The translations under genes and the position numbers were made by a program. 64,000 nt of DNA from Smallanthus sonchifolius. Taxonomy: Eukaryota > Streptophyta > Magnoliopsida > Asterales > Asteraceae. Positions within the stretch are counted from its first letter, which is position 1, and each line of letters starts with the position of its first letter. The DNA lies in assembly GCA_023525975.1 (NCBI GenBank), contig CM042040.1:56575486-56639485 (forward strand), given 5' to 3'. Under the pieces are notes generated by a model. That model made no database searches. It was not told where the DNA came from and was given only the letters and a program-made list of their open reading frames with translations. This document shows positions 22,001-32,606 of this stretch, piece by piece.

Positions 22001-22499
22001 CTAGTTTAGTAGGAGAGAGGCGGGAAAAAGGGGGCACGAGAGAGTGACACATGTTCACTAAGATCTTTATTTATTAGTATAGATCAGATGCATTTATGAA
22101 TACCACCGCTTCTTTGGGCAGGAATGGCCAAAAGACTCATACCCACCATGGGCACACGGTCCAGGTTATGTGGTTTCCCGAGATATAGCAAAGTTTATTG
22201 TCCGAGGCCACCAAGAAAGAAACTTGAAGGTAACATGTTTCGGTGTCTTCAGCTTTGATCATTTTGGTAACTATAAATGTATCTGTCTGCAGCTTTTCAA
22301 ACTAGAAGATGTTGCCGTGGGTATTTGGATCGAGCAGTTCAAGAAACAGGTTCGTCAAGTCCAGTACATCAACGATGACAGGTTTTACAACTCTGGGTGT
22401 GAGCCAAATTACATACTTGCCCATTACCAGAACCCGAGAATGATTTTGTGTTTGTGGGAGAAGATGCAGAAAGAACATAAGCCTGATTGTTGTGATTGA
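19008..22499 (+). CDS. GALT1: Beta-1,3-galactosyltransferase, GALT1 type (GT31)
   Basis: Exons: 19008-19734, 19942-20150, 20685-20969, 21063-21191, 21319-21495, 22122-22229, 22293-22499; all GT-AG; 613 aa. Residues 7-24 form a single membrane anchor (type II Golgi protein). Exon 1 holds six N-glycosylation sequons. A galectin-like lectin domain spans about residues 150-340 and a GT31 catalytic domain from about 364, starting RLLLLIGVFSSGNNFKRRMA. It has TDDDAF (DDD at 463-465, metal/UDP-sugar binding) and FKLEDVAVGIWI (547-558). Known Arabidopsis GALT1 adds beta-1,3-galactose to N-glycans to build Lewis a epitopes. Related hydroxyproline O-galactosyltransferases share this layout, so the substrate is inferred from resemblance to GALT1. 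The first ATG is followed directly by the anchor, supporting the start. It converges with the CCR4-like gene. Confidence 0.9.
21538..22083 (-). mobile_element. Non-autonomous Helitron in GALT1 intron 5
   Basis: On the minus strand it starts TCTATACTAATAAATAAAG after an A and ends AACCTAG before a T. The 3' hairpin AACCCAT(ATATTAC)ATGGGTT is 7-8 bases from the terminus. This fits Helitron structure exactly. At 546 bp with no ORF, it makes up nearly all of the 626-base intron. Confidence 0.75.
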
Positions 22500-22599
22500 G
22501 ATTTTATTACATCTTTCACACCTCCATTAATCTTCAGTGAATTATGATATGTTTTTTTATTGCATTGTACGGTATGCAAGAGTTATGGTGGTAATCATG

Positions 22600-23120
22600 T
22601 TGATCTGTGCATGATTACAACTTCGACCAGAGCACGAAACGAATTAATATATCCAAACCCCCAACCCGTCACGATTGACACTGTTATATACCTATGCAAC
22701 CGTCAACACCACCTCCACCATTGTTACAACCATCCACCGCCGACAATTGACACTATTATATACCTATGCAACCGTCAACACCACCTCCACCATTGTTACA
22801 ACCATCCACCGCCGCCATTGTTGTCGCCTCCAAGTTCGTCGCTGCCACCATCAACTCCACTACTAATACCATTCATAGACGTCAACAAGTGTTCCCACCG
22901 TCCCCGGCCCCACTACCACTGGTGTCGCCCAGCCCCACCATCGTTGACGACACCGCCACTAGCCACCATTAAAAAGATATAGTGGTGAACCCATTTTGAT
23001 ACATTTTTATAGGGCTTATTTAACTCGATCTCATTCCGCTCAGAACCCATTTTGACCTAGACCGAATTGATACATTTGTTAACAATATGTTTTGACCCGA
23101 ACCCATTTTGGTAAGCTTAT
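22600..23120 (+). repeat. Dispersed CCACC-rich repeat with 72-bp duplication
   Basis: The block between the two convergent genes contains a 72-bp tandem duplication (units from 22674 and 22746), then CCACC/CCGCC-rich sequence and a tail with GAACCCATTTTGATAC and related phrases. The same CACC-rich head and GAACCCATT tail surround the nested MITEs at 26740-28500, so this is a dispersed element. Short proline/threonine-rich frames here are not convincing genes. Confidence 0.55.
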
Positions 23121-23352
23121 TTTCTTGACATGGGTTCTTTCGGAGCAAACACCTATAATACACATGCTGAAAAATGAAAATGCACCTTTTAGGTAGAATC
23201 TTTTTCTTGAAATTAGAAGTTATGGTAACTTGGAATAACATTAATAACAAATACCACAATATTTATATTGTTCCCAATCTAGTGCTAATTTAATGTCTAC
23301 TAATTTGGTCCCCGTTTCCATTGCATACCGAACTTATAATTCAACTTCAGCA

Positions 23353-26300
23353 TCATGATCTGCAAGAATCATCAGCAAAAGCCAGTTCACACACAAGAGC
23401 TAGATGATCACTTCCCCACATCTGTACGACACAAGCACATCAAGAGACCATAAGCAATTACATTCGTGTATAGAGATAACATAAAGAGGTCCTAATTAGC
23501 TGGTGTGTGGAGAACATAAGCAATTGCACACTGTACCTTACTTGGAAGCCCTCCTGTTTTCTTCAAAATCTCAATTGGTAATGTTTCAAGAACTTTTACA
23601 GGGACAAGGTCCTCGGTATGCCTGTGAGAGCATAGATTTTAATACCAAAAGGTAAAAAAAAATTAAAAGATAAAAAAAGACTTCAATATACCATATGTAA
23701 TCAACAGTGCCCATAAATTTCGAGTGAAACGATGTTGCTAAGGGTTCTCCATGACTATCTCTAGTCAAACGGTTAGCCTGAACAAATTAAAACCACTATC
23801 AGATTAATTCATTCATTCATGCACACAATCTCTACCTGCAAAAACAGAACAAAATAATCTGAATTGTTAACAATCAAATTGATTATCACAACACATTTTA
23901 TTACAACTAATTATCTGATTTTGATTCCTGTGTATCACATAATCACTTTCAAAAACAGCACACGTTCAAATGCAGAAAAAACTTACCGGAACACCATGAT
24001 ATGCACTATTTAGTTTCAAGTTGTGACTAAGGTAAGTTGACTCTTCAGTTCCTGTTGCTAGCCTTAGTTCTTCTTTGCTCCACCTACGCCTGCAGAAACA
24101 CGTCTCATTCTGAACGATGCAGTGAATTTAAATATTCATGTAATTCTATGAGAATAGAATGATTTGTATACATTGCACAAAATGATTTATCAGTGGAAAG
24201 TTCATTTACGGACCTAGAAGAATCATTACGTTGAGATCCAAATCTCGGGTAATCCAGTGGACAAATCTGCCCAGATATTCTTCTGCGTTCATGATGCTGG
24301 ATGTTCAACTGCAAAAGAAAAGATAAAAATATTAAACGTTGTTATGTACCGTTACGTTTCCATACAATATTAAAAAAAAAGATGAATAATCAAACAACTA
24401 TTTTGGTACTTCACTCTAAAATCAATTCATGTATTCACTCTGAAAGGCATGCATCACACTCACCTCGGATGAAGCAATGAACTGATAAATTGCACTCTGA
24501 AAAAATAAGAATATACAAGAGTATAAAGATTACTGAAAGAAGTAAAAAATATACAACGGCAAAAGACAAAAATTTTAAAAAATATATAATTACAGGTCAA
24601 GGTACCTGAGGCATGCTATTTAAATCCCCACCAAGTACAGCAGGTATGTTGCCCCATTTCTGTGAGAGTCTATGAGCCTTAGCAAGAAATAATCGAATCT
24701 GCAACATTGAGATATCTAAGTGCATACATTTCTTCACAATAAACGATTCAGTTTCACAACCATTGAGATAAGTAAGCCGCACATACAATCCAAATAATGT
24801 TAATGTTGGATAAGTGAACCCTCTGTTTGAAACGCATGTTGACAGAACCAGGGAATTTGACACGAACCCAAAAACCGTGTTAGACTCATGAACCCAAACA
24901 CCACACGGTTTTTCCCAGACTGACACGCACACGACCTGTTAACCCGAAATTTATTTTACTTTTGCATATTAATAATCTACAGTTGTAAATTTACAACAAA
25001 AAAACAAATGTATATGAAAAATTACGTTTAAACTATAAAACATGATTCTCATTTTTCCTTTTATCTTTTAAATTTCGGCATCAAATACCCAATCAGTTCA
25101 AGTTATGACATAAAACACATTTTTTGAAAAATTTACTACTTTAGCATCTCAATTGTTAAGGTCAATTTGTGTTTATTTAATAGTTTATTAAAATTAAACA
25201 TGAATGAGGTAAAAAACACATGTCTCTTTGCTCTTATACTTGTCACTACTCACTAATATAGCTCTCCTACCATTCTGCCCAATCAGTAGTTTTTTGTTTT
25301 TAATACCTTTGATTTTCTGCTAATGTTTTGATTCTCTGTGCTATACTTCTTGTTATTTGCTACATTTTACTTGTCTACAAAAGGTTTTTGGAACCGAGGG
25401 TCGCAATGGGAGCAGCCTCTCCTGCTCCCAACATAGAGTAAAGGCTTGCCCCATCCTACTCTCCCCAGACCCTACAAATAGCCTCAGCTATTTGTACGTA
25501 ATTGAAGGTTCAATAAATATGTGACTGAAGGTTCAATAAATATGTGACTAATACAATCTTAGTGTTTGGGTATGTAACTAAGAAATATAAAAATGCAAGG
25601 ACTTGCTTATCTAATATGCAAAAAAATAACTACTGCAAACACACTATTTCCAGATATACCTGACCCAGCTTAACGTCTCCACGGCTAGGGTTGAAAAGCA
25701 CATGTATATTTCCAACCAATATGCTTCGAGAGGCTTGTGCCCTACAGTTGTATGCAAAACAATTATCTTTTTGAAATACGTTGGACATTAATGTTCAAAG
25801 AAAATAGTAAAGCAAAAAAACCCTCTAGAAATCACTACTAATACCACTAAAATCAATTATTTGCATGCTTTAAAGATAAATAATATATATTTTCTTTCTT
25901 GTGGTTAACCATTCAACTGTTCGTTATTGGTGCCCTTTCTATATGTATGTGATTACTGTTAGGTAATCACACACACACAATTAACGAGAATAAATAACAC
26001 AAGGATTTAACGTGGTTCGGTCGGTATGACCTATGTCCATGGGTTGCAACTAGTTGTATATTATTATTCAGGTGCTCAACATAGTTGTTAAAAGCCCTCG
26101 CCTAGGTGCAGTTTTGAGGCGAGGCGCAAGGTTTGGGCTTTTTGTCTGAGGCGCATATCAAGGAAGTGAGGCGCAATTTTGATTATTTTTTTGCTTTATT
26201 ATTATTTCCTAGATTATGGTTAAGCTTATAAAAGCTTCCACAATACCCACTGAAGCTTATTTCCTAGGTATTTGATGATTTTGGTGTATGACTTTGAACA

Positions 26301-29300
26301 TTTTGGTACTAATTAGATGATATTAAATGTTATATAATAGCTTTTCTTTATTTTATTTGAAAAATAATGTTATTTTTCAATACATAATATATTTTAAATA
26401 TTTTTTTTAAGTGCGCTTTTTTTTCTCGAGCCCTCGCCTTTTTTGCGCCTTACGCCTATGCCCCAGGCGAGGCATGTGCGCCTTGCGCCTTTGACAACTA
26501 TGGTGCTCAAGGAGTTACAAGTACAAAGCTTTGTATTTAAAGACGAATTCTAGGGTTAACAGAATGATTTAAGGCCGGCTAACATCAAGTATGTCGAACC
26601 AATGCTAGGGCCGGCTGCCCTCCCTTGGCCGAGCCTCCACACTATCGGGCCGCCAACAATTACAAATGGCAATCAAGACCAATTCTTAAAAAAAGGGTTG
26701 ATTTCAATCACTCAAATTATACAACGGGTCAAAATGGGTCACTCACATAAAACTAGCTAACTTAGAACATGTCCAAATGGGACAGCACCACCCAGCGCCA
26801 ATGTATGTTGCCACCTCCTACTGGTTGCCACCGTCATTTTCGTCACCCACCATGGTTGGAAAAATTGCTAGGCGCTAGGCAAGCGGTGGGGCCTAGGTCT
26901 AGGCGGGATTAATCGGATTGGAATTTTTAGATGTAATTTTCAGTTTTTTATAGGGAAAACTTCACCAAATAGTAACCAAGTTTCTCAAGTGTTCCATTTA
27001 AATACCTCAAAGTTTTTTTGTCCCTTTAAAGTCACTCAACTTTCTCTAAGTGTTTCAATCCTATATAATATTTTTATAAATGTTTAATTTTTTTAAAATT
27101 GAATGAGGCAAATGAAATATATATGAATATTAGTTACCAATAAGTGGAATTTTTATTCAATTAACTTAAAATATGAGGTAATAGTGAAGAAATAAAAGTT
27201 CATCAAATAATAAACAAGTTTCAAAATTGTTATATTTAAGTCGAATTAGAAAAAAATAATTGTTAAATAGTGAACAAGATTCATATATGTTTCATTAATC
27301 TCATTCAATATTCAAAAATTTAAACATTTATAAAAATATTACATAGGATTGGAACACCTACTGAAAGTTGAGTGACTTTAGAGGGACAAAAAAACTTTGA
27401 AGTATTTAAATGGAACACTTGAGAAACTTGGTTACTATTGTGTAAAGTTATGTAGTTAATATCGCCGATATCTGGGTTATCGGCCCCCTGACAAAATATC
27501 GGTGAAAATATCGGTAGAAATATCGGTACCGATATTATCGGCGATATTTACCGATATATCGCCGATAATTTAAGTTCAAAATATCGGTGATATCACCGAT
27601 TTTCTCGGTAAATTTAAGTTGACCCATTTTAATGTTTTTCTGCCCCCAACTTGGCCCATTCCCATTTAAAAAATGTTGGCCTAACTTGTACCCATAGCCT
27701 AAAGTCCAAAATCTATCGAATTTCATGCCCTAACTTCAATCGGAAGTTCAAATTCACGCTGCTACGGTGCTACCTGCAATCGCACACCCTCCTTGGCTCA
27801 TTCACAGACCTGTAATCCAACTTCAATCGGAATTTCCAATTCATGTTTCTATTTTCTAATATAAAATATTGACACCTTTTATGTTTTTGACTTTTGATTT
27901 GACTATTAATATTAATATATATAAGTTTATGCATGATATAAAAATTACCGATATCTCACCGATATCCCACCGCGAAAACCGATATCTCAAATATCGGTCC
28001 TTGACCGATAACCGATATTTTTTCGCATTAACTACATAGGTGTAAAGTTATCCCTTTTATATATATATACACACATTTTATATGTAATTTTTATAAAAAT
28101 GTTCATTTTTAAATATTTATACACATATTTGGCTGGAATTTGAAGGGTTTGACCGGAGAATCCAAGGTTTTGCCGAAAAATCCAAGGTTTTCGCCAGAAT
28201 TTGGCCGAAAATTTCAGGTTTTTGCTGAAATTTTCGCCAGAATTTGGCCGCCTAGGACCGATTCCGATTAATGGTCCGCCTAGCTCAAAATTACAAGTTA
28301 AATGCCCGCCCGCGCCTAGGCCCGATTTTTACAACACCGTCACCCACCACTACCTCGGCCCGCCATCGGCACTAGCCGCCATAAAAAATAGTGGGTGAAC
28401 CCATTCTGATACTCTTTTCTAAATGGCCCGTTTCAACCGAGCCCATTTTAACCCGAACCCAATTGATACTTTTTTAAAAAGAGTCGTTTTACCATAACCT
28501 AGTCTGACCTGAACATGTTTGGACCAATAAGTCGACCCAACCGCGCATTTTTCTAGACTTACGCGCATTATTCTAGACTTATGTGTGATGAAATATGCCT
28601 TGAGTTACAGGATTAGGATTCACATAATAAGCACAGTTTACTTAGACAAAGAAAAAGAACAAGTGTATCCAATAATTATTGAAAACTTACTTCAAATTTT
28701 CAGTATCATCAATATGTTTCTGGTTCCCATTCATCTGTGTTTTAGAGGGCAGAGGGTCAAAATAGGTATTGGCAGAAGAAAGTAATAGGATCAGAACAAA
28801 TTTGAAACGCCCACAAGTTCTATAAGCTAACACCCACAAGCTTTAGTGGATGCACATATCACCATATTAAAAGGTAATTCTAAATTTGATTGCTCACTTT
28901 TTTTAATTTAATTAAAATCACAGTACAACAATCTTATTATGAGTTCAAACTATATAGACGCCTCTATAACAATATCTAACCCAAACAGATTGTTTATATA
29001 CCTTTAGAACACAAAACTGAGCAACATTGTCCCGAAGGCCAAACCGCTTGAACTCAATGTTGTCCTCATGCACAAGGGAAAATCTGTACCAGCATAATGA
29101 GACAAGATACAGTTCTTCGAAAGTCAAATATATAATTAAGGCCCAAGCCTCAAGATTGACAATCAGTAGCTTCTTGTTCTTCTGATAACAAGAAGGGGAT
29201 ATGAAACGGTATATAAAGTAACAAAAAATTAATACATACTGATATAGCAACGGTTTCATTTCCCAAAAAAATGCAAAAAGAAATGCTTACAATCCATCTT

Positions 29301-32073
29301 TCCAAAAAATAGCACACCCGTCACGTGCTTCACCGGTACGAGCCTACAGGTAAATGAGATTTAAACAACATTTTGAGATGCCACAAAAAAAAGATACAGG
29401 TAATTGAATGTAAACCTGGTAAACTCCTTTAAATCCATCTTTGTGTAGCATTTTACTCAAATCATCGAATCTATCAACCTCCTGCATTGTAGCCATAATA
29501 ATAACCCTACCTTGTTCATACTTAAACACTCAAAAACAAGATAACAAAAGAAATACACACAACTTGAATAATATAAAAAGCATGAACTAACCTATTTGTG
29601 AGATTTCTTATCTCTAGGTACAACCAAACAAGTTATGAACTCTTTATGATAAAAAAAAAATACGGTACCCATATTTCTTTTAGTTACTCTACTTGTTTAA
29701 CAAAAACGCTATTGATGCTTCTAAGCCGACGATCAAACGAGCTTAAATGGTTCTCGTAGTTCTCTTTTAGAGAACACTCAATGGGTCATAGGCCTCAATT
29801 CACTTTTTTGCTTTTGAGCAATGATGTTGATGGTGAAATAACCGCAAAAAAAACTCAACTACTTGTGAAGTCAACGGCAACAAACACAACTACTTCATTG
29901 TAAAGAAGCTTAGTCATTTCTTTTTGTATTTTAGTCATGTTAATTTACACCTTAGTTAAAAAATGCGCGAGGCGAGGCGTTTCGGTACCAAAATCTGAAA
30001 GCGCTATGCTTGAAGCGTGAGGCGAGGGCTTCACGTACGCGAGGCACTAAAACTAAAAAAATAAAAAGTATATATAAATAATATCTATGTACAACCTAAA
30101 AACTATAAATACAACCTAAAGAAGCACAAAATCAATTGTTACACCTAATGTACAACAAACCAAGCTTTTTGTACAAGAACTACAACTTAAGAACGAAGAA
30201 AAGACAACAAATAAACAAACTAAAAAAAGTATAGGGTAAACTTTAATAAAAATTATAACTTTAAGGGTGAAAAATGTAATTTAGTAAAAATAAAATAACT
30301 TAATAAATAGGTGGGCTAACCCTAAAACTAAAAGGCAGCCGTCGATTCTTTTTCTCCTGGCAGACCATCGATCTTCTTCTTCATCAAAATCTCCATCATA
30401 ATCTCCTGGTAAGTCAGACCATCGATCTTCTTCATCAAAATCTCCATCATAATCTCCTGGTAAGTCTAATCTCACCTCTCATTGCACTTTCATTTCAACA
30501 TCATCTCATCTACTTCTTCGATTTTACCCAAAAGCTCACGCATACCCGAGAAAAAAACCACAGAGAACTCCTCTCTCTCTCGAAATTGACCATCATACAT
30601 GAAGCGCTGCCTCACAGCGCCTCGTGCTCCACGCCTGAAGCGCCGCCTCGGACCGCTTCTTATATCTCCGGCGCCTCAACCGAAGCGAGGCGTTTTGCCT
30701 AGCGCCTCACGCTTAAGGCAGCGCCTTGAAGCGCTTTTTTAAACCAAGATTTACACCAAAACGAGGTGTGTTTCAAAAAGCGTGAGGCGGGTGACATCGA
30801 CTCGAACAAGAACTAAATACTAGGTCAAAAGTGCTTTATAGTTGTAATGTGTAAAGTTGACAGAGACCAAACACCAAAGTGCACAACGACTATTATTATA
30901 CGTATTTTAAATATATTATTATTTGAATTCTGATTTTTTTTGTTTCTAGCATTATAATTATACTTATATGTATCTTGAATATGTATGTTCTTGTTTTTTT
31001 GTTGTGTTTGTAGTGCTTTATGTCGAGTGTGGAGGCTAGGGTACCGGCCAGCCCTAGGGACCTCCTGCACAATATTGGGTTGGGACCCTATTGGGTTAAC
31101 TTGTTGATTAAGTTATGTAACCCTAGTTTAGCCTCTATAAATATTATGTCATGTACATGTAATTTCTTTGAGCACCTAATAACAAAGAAACCCTAGTTGC
31201 AGCCTGTGGACGTAGGTCACCTACACCGAACCACGTTAAATCACTCGTGTAATTTACTTGCTTTGGTGTTTGTCTCCTAACAATAATAAAGATTCCCTAG
31301 TTGCAGCCCGTGGGCGTAGGTCACCTAGACCGAACCACGTTAAATCACTCGTGTATTTTACTTGCTTCCGTGTGTGTGCCTTAATCCTAACAATAATAAA
31401 GAAACCCTAGTTGCAGCCCATAGACGTAAGTCACCTAGATCGAACCACGTTAAATGTCTTGCGTATTTTACTTGTTTTCGTGTGTTTGCGTGTGCCTTAA
31501 CAAACTCTAGGGACCCAAGTAAACCATGGCTAAGGGTCTCATATGTGAATTGAATCATAGCTCGTCATCTAACAACCAACCTAGGAGACACTAAAAAACT
31601 ATCAAAATGAAGCCACAATGTAATGTAATGTAATGTAATGTAAGATGGTGGAGACTTGCCTGAAAACACAAGATGCTAGGACTATACCGAGCAATCTCCT
31701 TGCGTATAACCCTTCTTCTATATTCCCATTTCAAAAACTTAGGGATCACATCAAAGTACAAATCCTTATGGTTTGAAGCATTTTCAACACCCAGTATATT
31801 GTACGATACAAATACAAACTTATCTGCAACAGTCAAAATTATACAAATAAATTCAACAAATCAATATATTAAACTAATTATAGATAGCTGATAATTACCT
31901 CTGTAATTAGAACAGTCACGATTAGAAAAAACCCATTTGCGATCTTCATATACACAATCAGGATTCCGTCTGCCGGGTTTCTTCTTACGCTTGGAAGTAT
32001 GTGTGGTTAGGGTTAGGGTTTCGGTGGTTAATTTTCGTTTCTTCTTGCTGATGAAACGAGATGGTTCTGCCAT
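23353..32073 (-). CDS. CCR4-like exonuclease (CCR4 homolog 3/5 group)
   Basis: Fourteen exons, in order: 31899-32073, 31660-31823, 29416-29481, 29291-29343, 29002-29083, 28691-28734, 25660-25741, 24606-24698, 24464-24496, 24214-24308, 23987-24089, 23692-23777, 23537-23621, 23353-23421; 409 aa. The N-terminus has a lysine-rich nuclear-signal-like stretch (KKKRK at 10-14). The endonuclease/exonuclease/phosphatase fold follows: FVSYNILG, CFQEVDRF (catalytic Glu 114), GDLNSMPQ (Asp 247, Asn 249), GTVDYIWHT (Asp 356) and WGSDHLALV (Asp 392, His 393). The family removes poly(A) tails or related RNA 3' ends. It lacks the leucine-rich repeats of true CCR4, as plant homologs 3-5 do. Intron 2 has a GC donor (CAG|GCAAGT). 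Introns hold many transposons. An upstream in-frame ATG at 32172 exists; I chose the one giving MAEPSRF. Confidence 0.88.
25384..25505 (+). mobile_element. SINE 3'-region fragment
   Basis: The sequence ACCGAGGGTCGCAATGGGAG, then CAGCCTCTCCTGCTCCC and later CTCCCCAGACCCTAC, is the recurring 3' body of a common plant SINE type. The tRNA-like head is missing. It lies in the long intron 7 region of the CCR4-like gene. Confidence 0.45.
25957..26658 (-). mobile_element. Copia-type solo LTR, interrupted by a MITE
   Basis: The ends are TGTTAGG (plus, left) and CCAACA (right), with a perfect ATTAC target duplication at 25952-25956 and 26659-26663. Without the MITE the LTR is about 270 bases. The phrases 'aacgtggttcggtcgg' and 'gggttgcaactagttg' are shared with the LTRs at 31021-31502 and 41677-41953 on the other strand. 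No internal region is attached. Confidence 0.8.
26080..26502. mobile_element. hAT-type MITE (GCGCC family), copy 1
   Basis: The terminal inverted repeat is CATAGTTGTTAAA on the left and TTTGACAACTATG on the right. A perfect 8-bp target duplication GTGCTCAA lies at 26072-26079 and 26503-26510, the length expected for hAT transposases. The sub-terminal regions are full of GAGGCG/GCGCC. It is nested in the copia solo LTR. Confidence 0.85.
26950..28060. mobile_element. Fold-back MITE, copy 2 (split)
   Basis: This is the same element as 15625-16125 with matching inverted arms (AGGGA.AACTTCACC on the left, GGTGTAAAGTTATCCCT on the right). Its right arm is cut at 27451 by the element at 27452-28039 and resumes at 28040. 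It lies inside the outer MITE. Confidence 0.7.
27452..28039. mobile_element. ATCGG-rich MITE, copy 1
   Basis: The ends are GTAGTTAAT and ATTAACTAC. A 12-bp direct repeat GTGTAAAGTTAT flanks it (27440-27451 and 28040-28051). The ends are packed with ATCGGT/ACCGATAT motifs. A second, left-truncated copy is at 50643-51022. Confidence 0.7.
29952..30748. mobile_element. hAT-type MITE (GCGCC family), large member
   Basis: The ends are CTTAGTTAAAAAATGCGC and its imperfect inverse, in GAGGCG-rich flanks. A perfect 8-bp target duplication ATTTACAC lies at 29944-29951 and 30749-30756. The middle contains a roughly 51-bp tandem duplication (about 30362-30470) whose minus-strand reading gives a repeated DLPGDYDGDFDEE peptide. 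It lies in intron 2 of the CCR4-like gene. Confidence 0.75.
31021..31502 (+). repeat. Copia LTR with triplicated 3' part
   Basis: The LTR begins TGTCGAGTGTGGAGGCTAG and first ends at CCTAACA (31282). The roughly 105-base 3' portion (AATAAAGAAACCCTAGTTGC ... CCTAACA) is then repeated twice more in direct tandem to 31502. It shares family features with 25957-26658 and 41677-41953. No target duplication was found. Confidence 0.7.
31616..31643. repeat. (AATGT)n microsatellite
   Basis: Five tandem pentanucleotides start about 15 bases into intron 2 of the CCR4-like gene, just past its GC donor. Confidence 0.9.
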
Positions 32074-32239
32074 TGGTTGTTGATGGGGCTTAATCCAAGA
32101 CAGAGTTCGTGACACATGTAGGGTTCGGGGTCCAAAGGTTCTTATGAATTCGCCTGCACAAGTTATATGCATTCTATACAGATACAGGAATTCAATAAGA
32201 AACGAGTAATTTCATAAGAAAATAAATAAATAGGATAAA

Positions 32240-32606
32240 TTCTATGTATCCTTATTATTTTTTTCTCGTCTCCCTCCTGTTAATTATATAAAATTTTAAT
32301 TATTTTTAATAATTTTTTGTTTTACGGCTCTCCCTACTGTTAAATAATAATAATTTATATAATTATTTTTGTTATAAAACTTTTTCATTTAAAAAAATAG
32401 GTTTGTTCATAAAACATTTTTTAAAATTGAACATTTCTTTCATTCTTTTTATAAAACATTTTAAAAAAATAACTATATAACGTTTCTAAAATTTGTATTA
32501 AAAAACTATATAATATGTCATAAATATGTAATATATAAATATTTATTACTAAGTGTATAACATTTTATTTATTTACCCCGTGTAAATTACGGGATTTTTA
32601 ACCTGG
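32240..32606 (+). mobile_element. Helitron-like remnant
   Basis: The right end has a hairpin CCCGTGTAAATTACGGG followed about 10 bases later by CCTGG before a T, the Helitron 3' pattern (CTRR). The left end TCTATGTATCC resembles Helitron starts but lacks the preceding A. No coding. Confidence 0.45.

Larger units (their letters stand above)
26853..28337. mobile_element. Outer MITE of a nested set
   Basis: The left end TGGTTGGAAAAATTGCTAGG and the right end (inverse TGTTGTAAAAATCGGGCC) are imperfect inverted repeats, both followed inward by CTAGGCGC. A perfect 12-bp direct repeat CGTCACCCACCA flanks it at 26841-26852 and 28338-28349. It lies in a copy of the dispersed repeat seen at 22600-23120 and contains the elements at 26950-28060 and 27452-28039. 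Confidence 0.6.

Noticed and set aside
22560..22982. 140-codon proline/histidine-rich frame
   Set aside because: It is created by a 72-bp tandem duplication in a dispersed CCACC-rich repeat, and alternative frames are equally open.
32073..32172. Upstream in-frame ATG as start of the CCR4-like protein
   Set aside because: The extra 33 residues are not lysine-rich like the known N-terminus, and the downstream ATG gives a start (MAEPSRF) next to the basic stretch; it remains possible.
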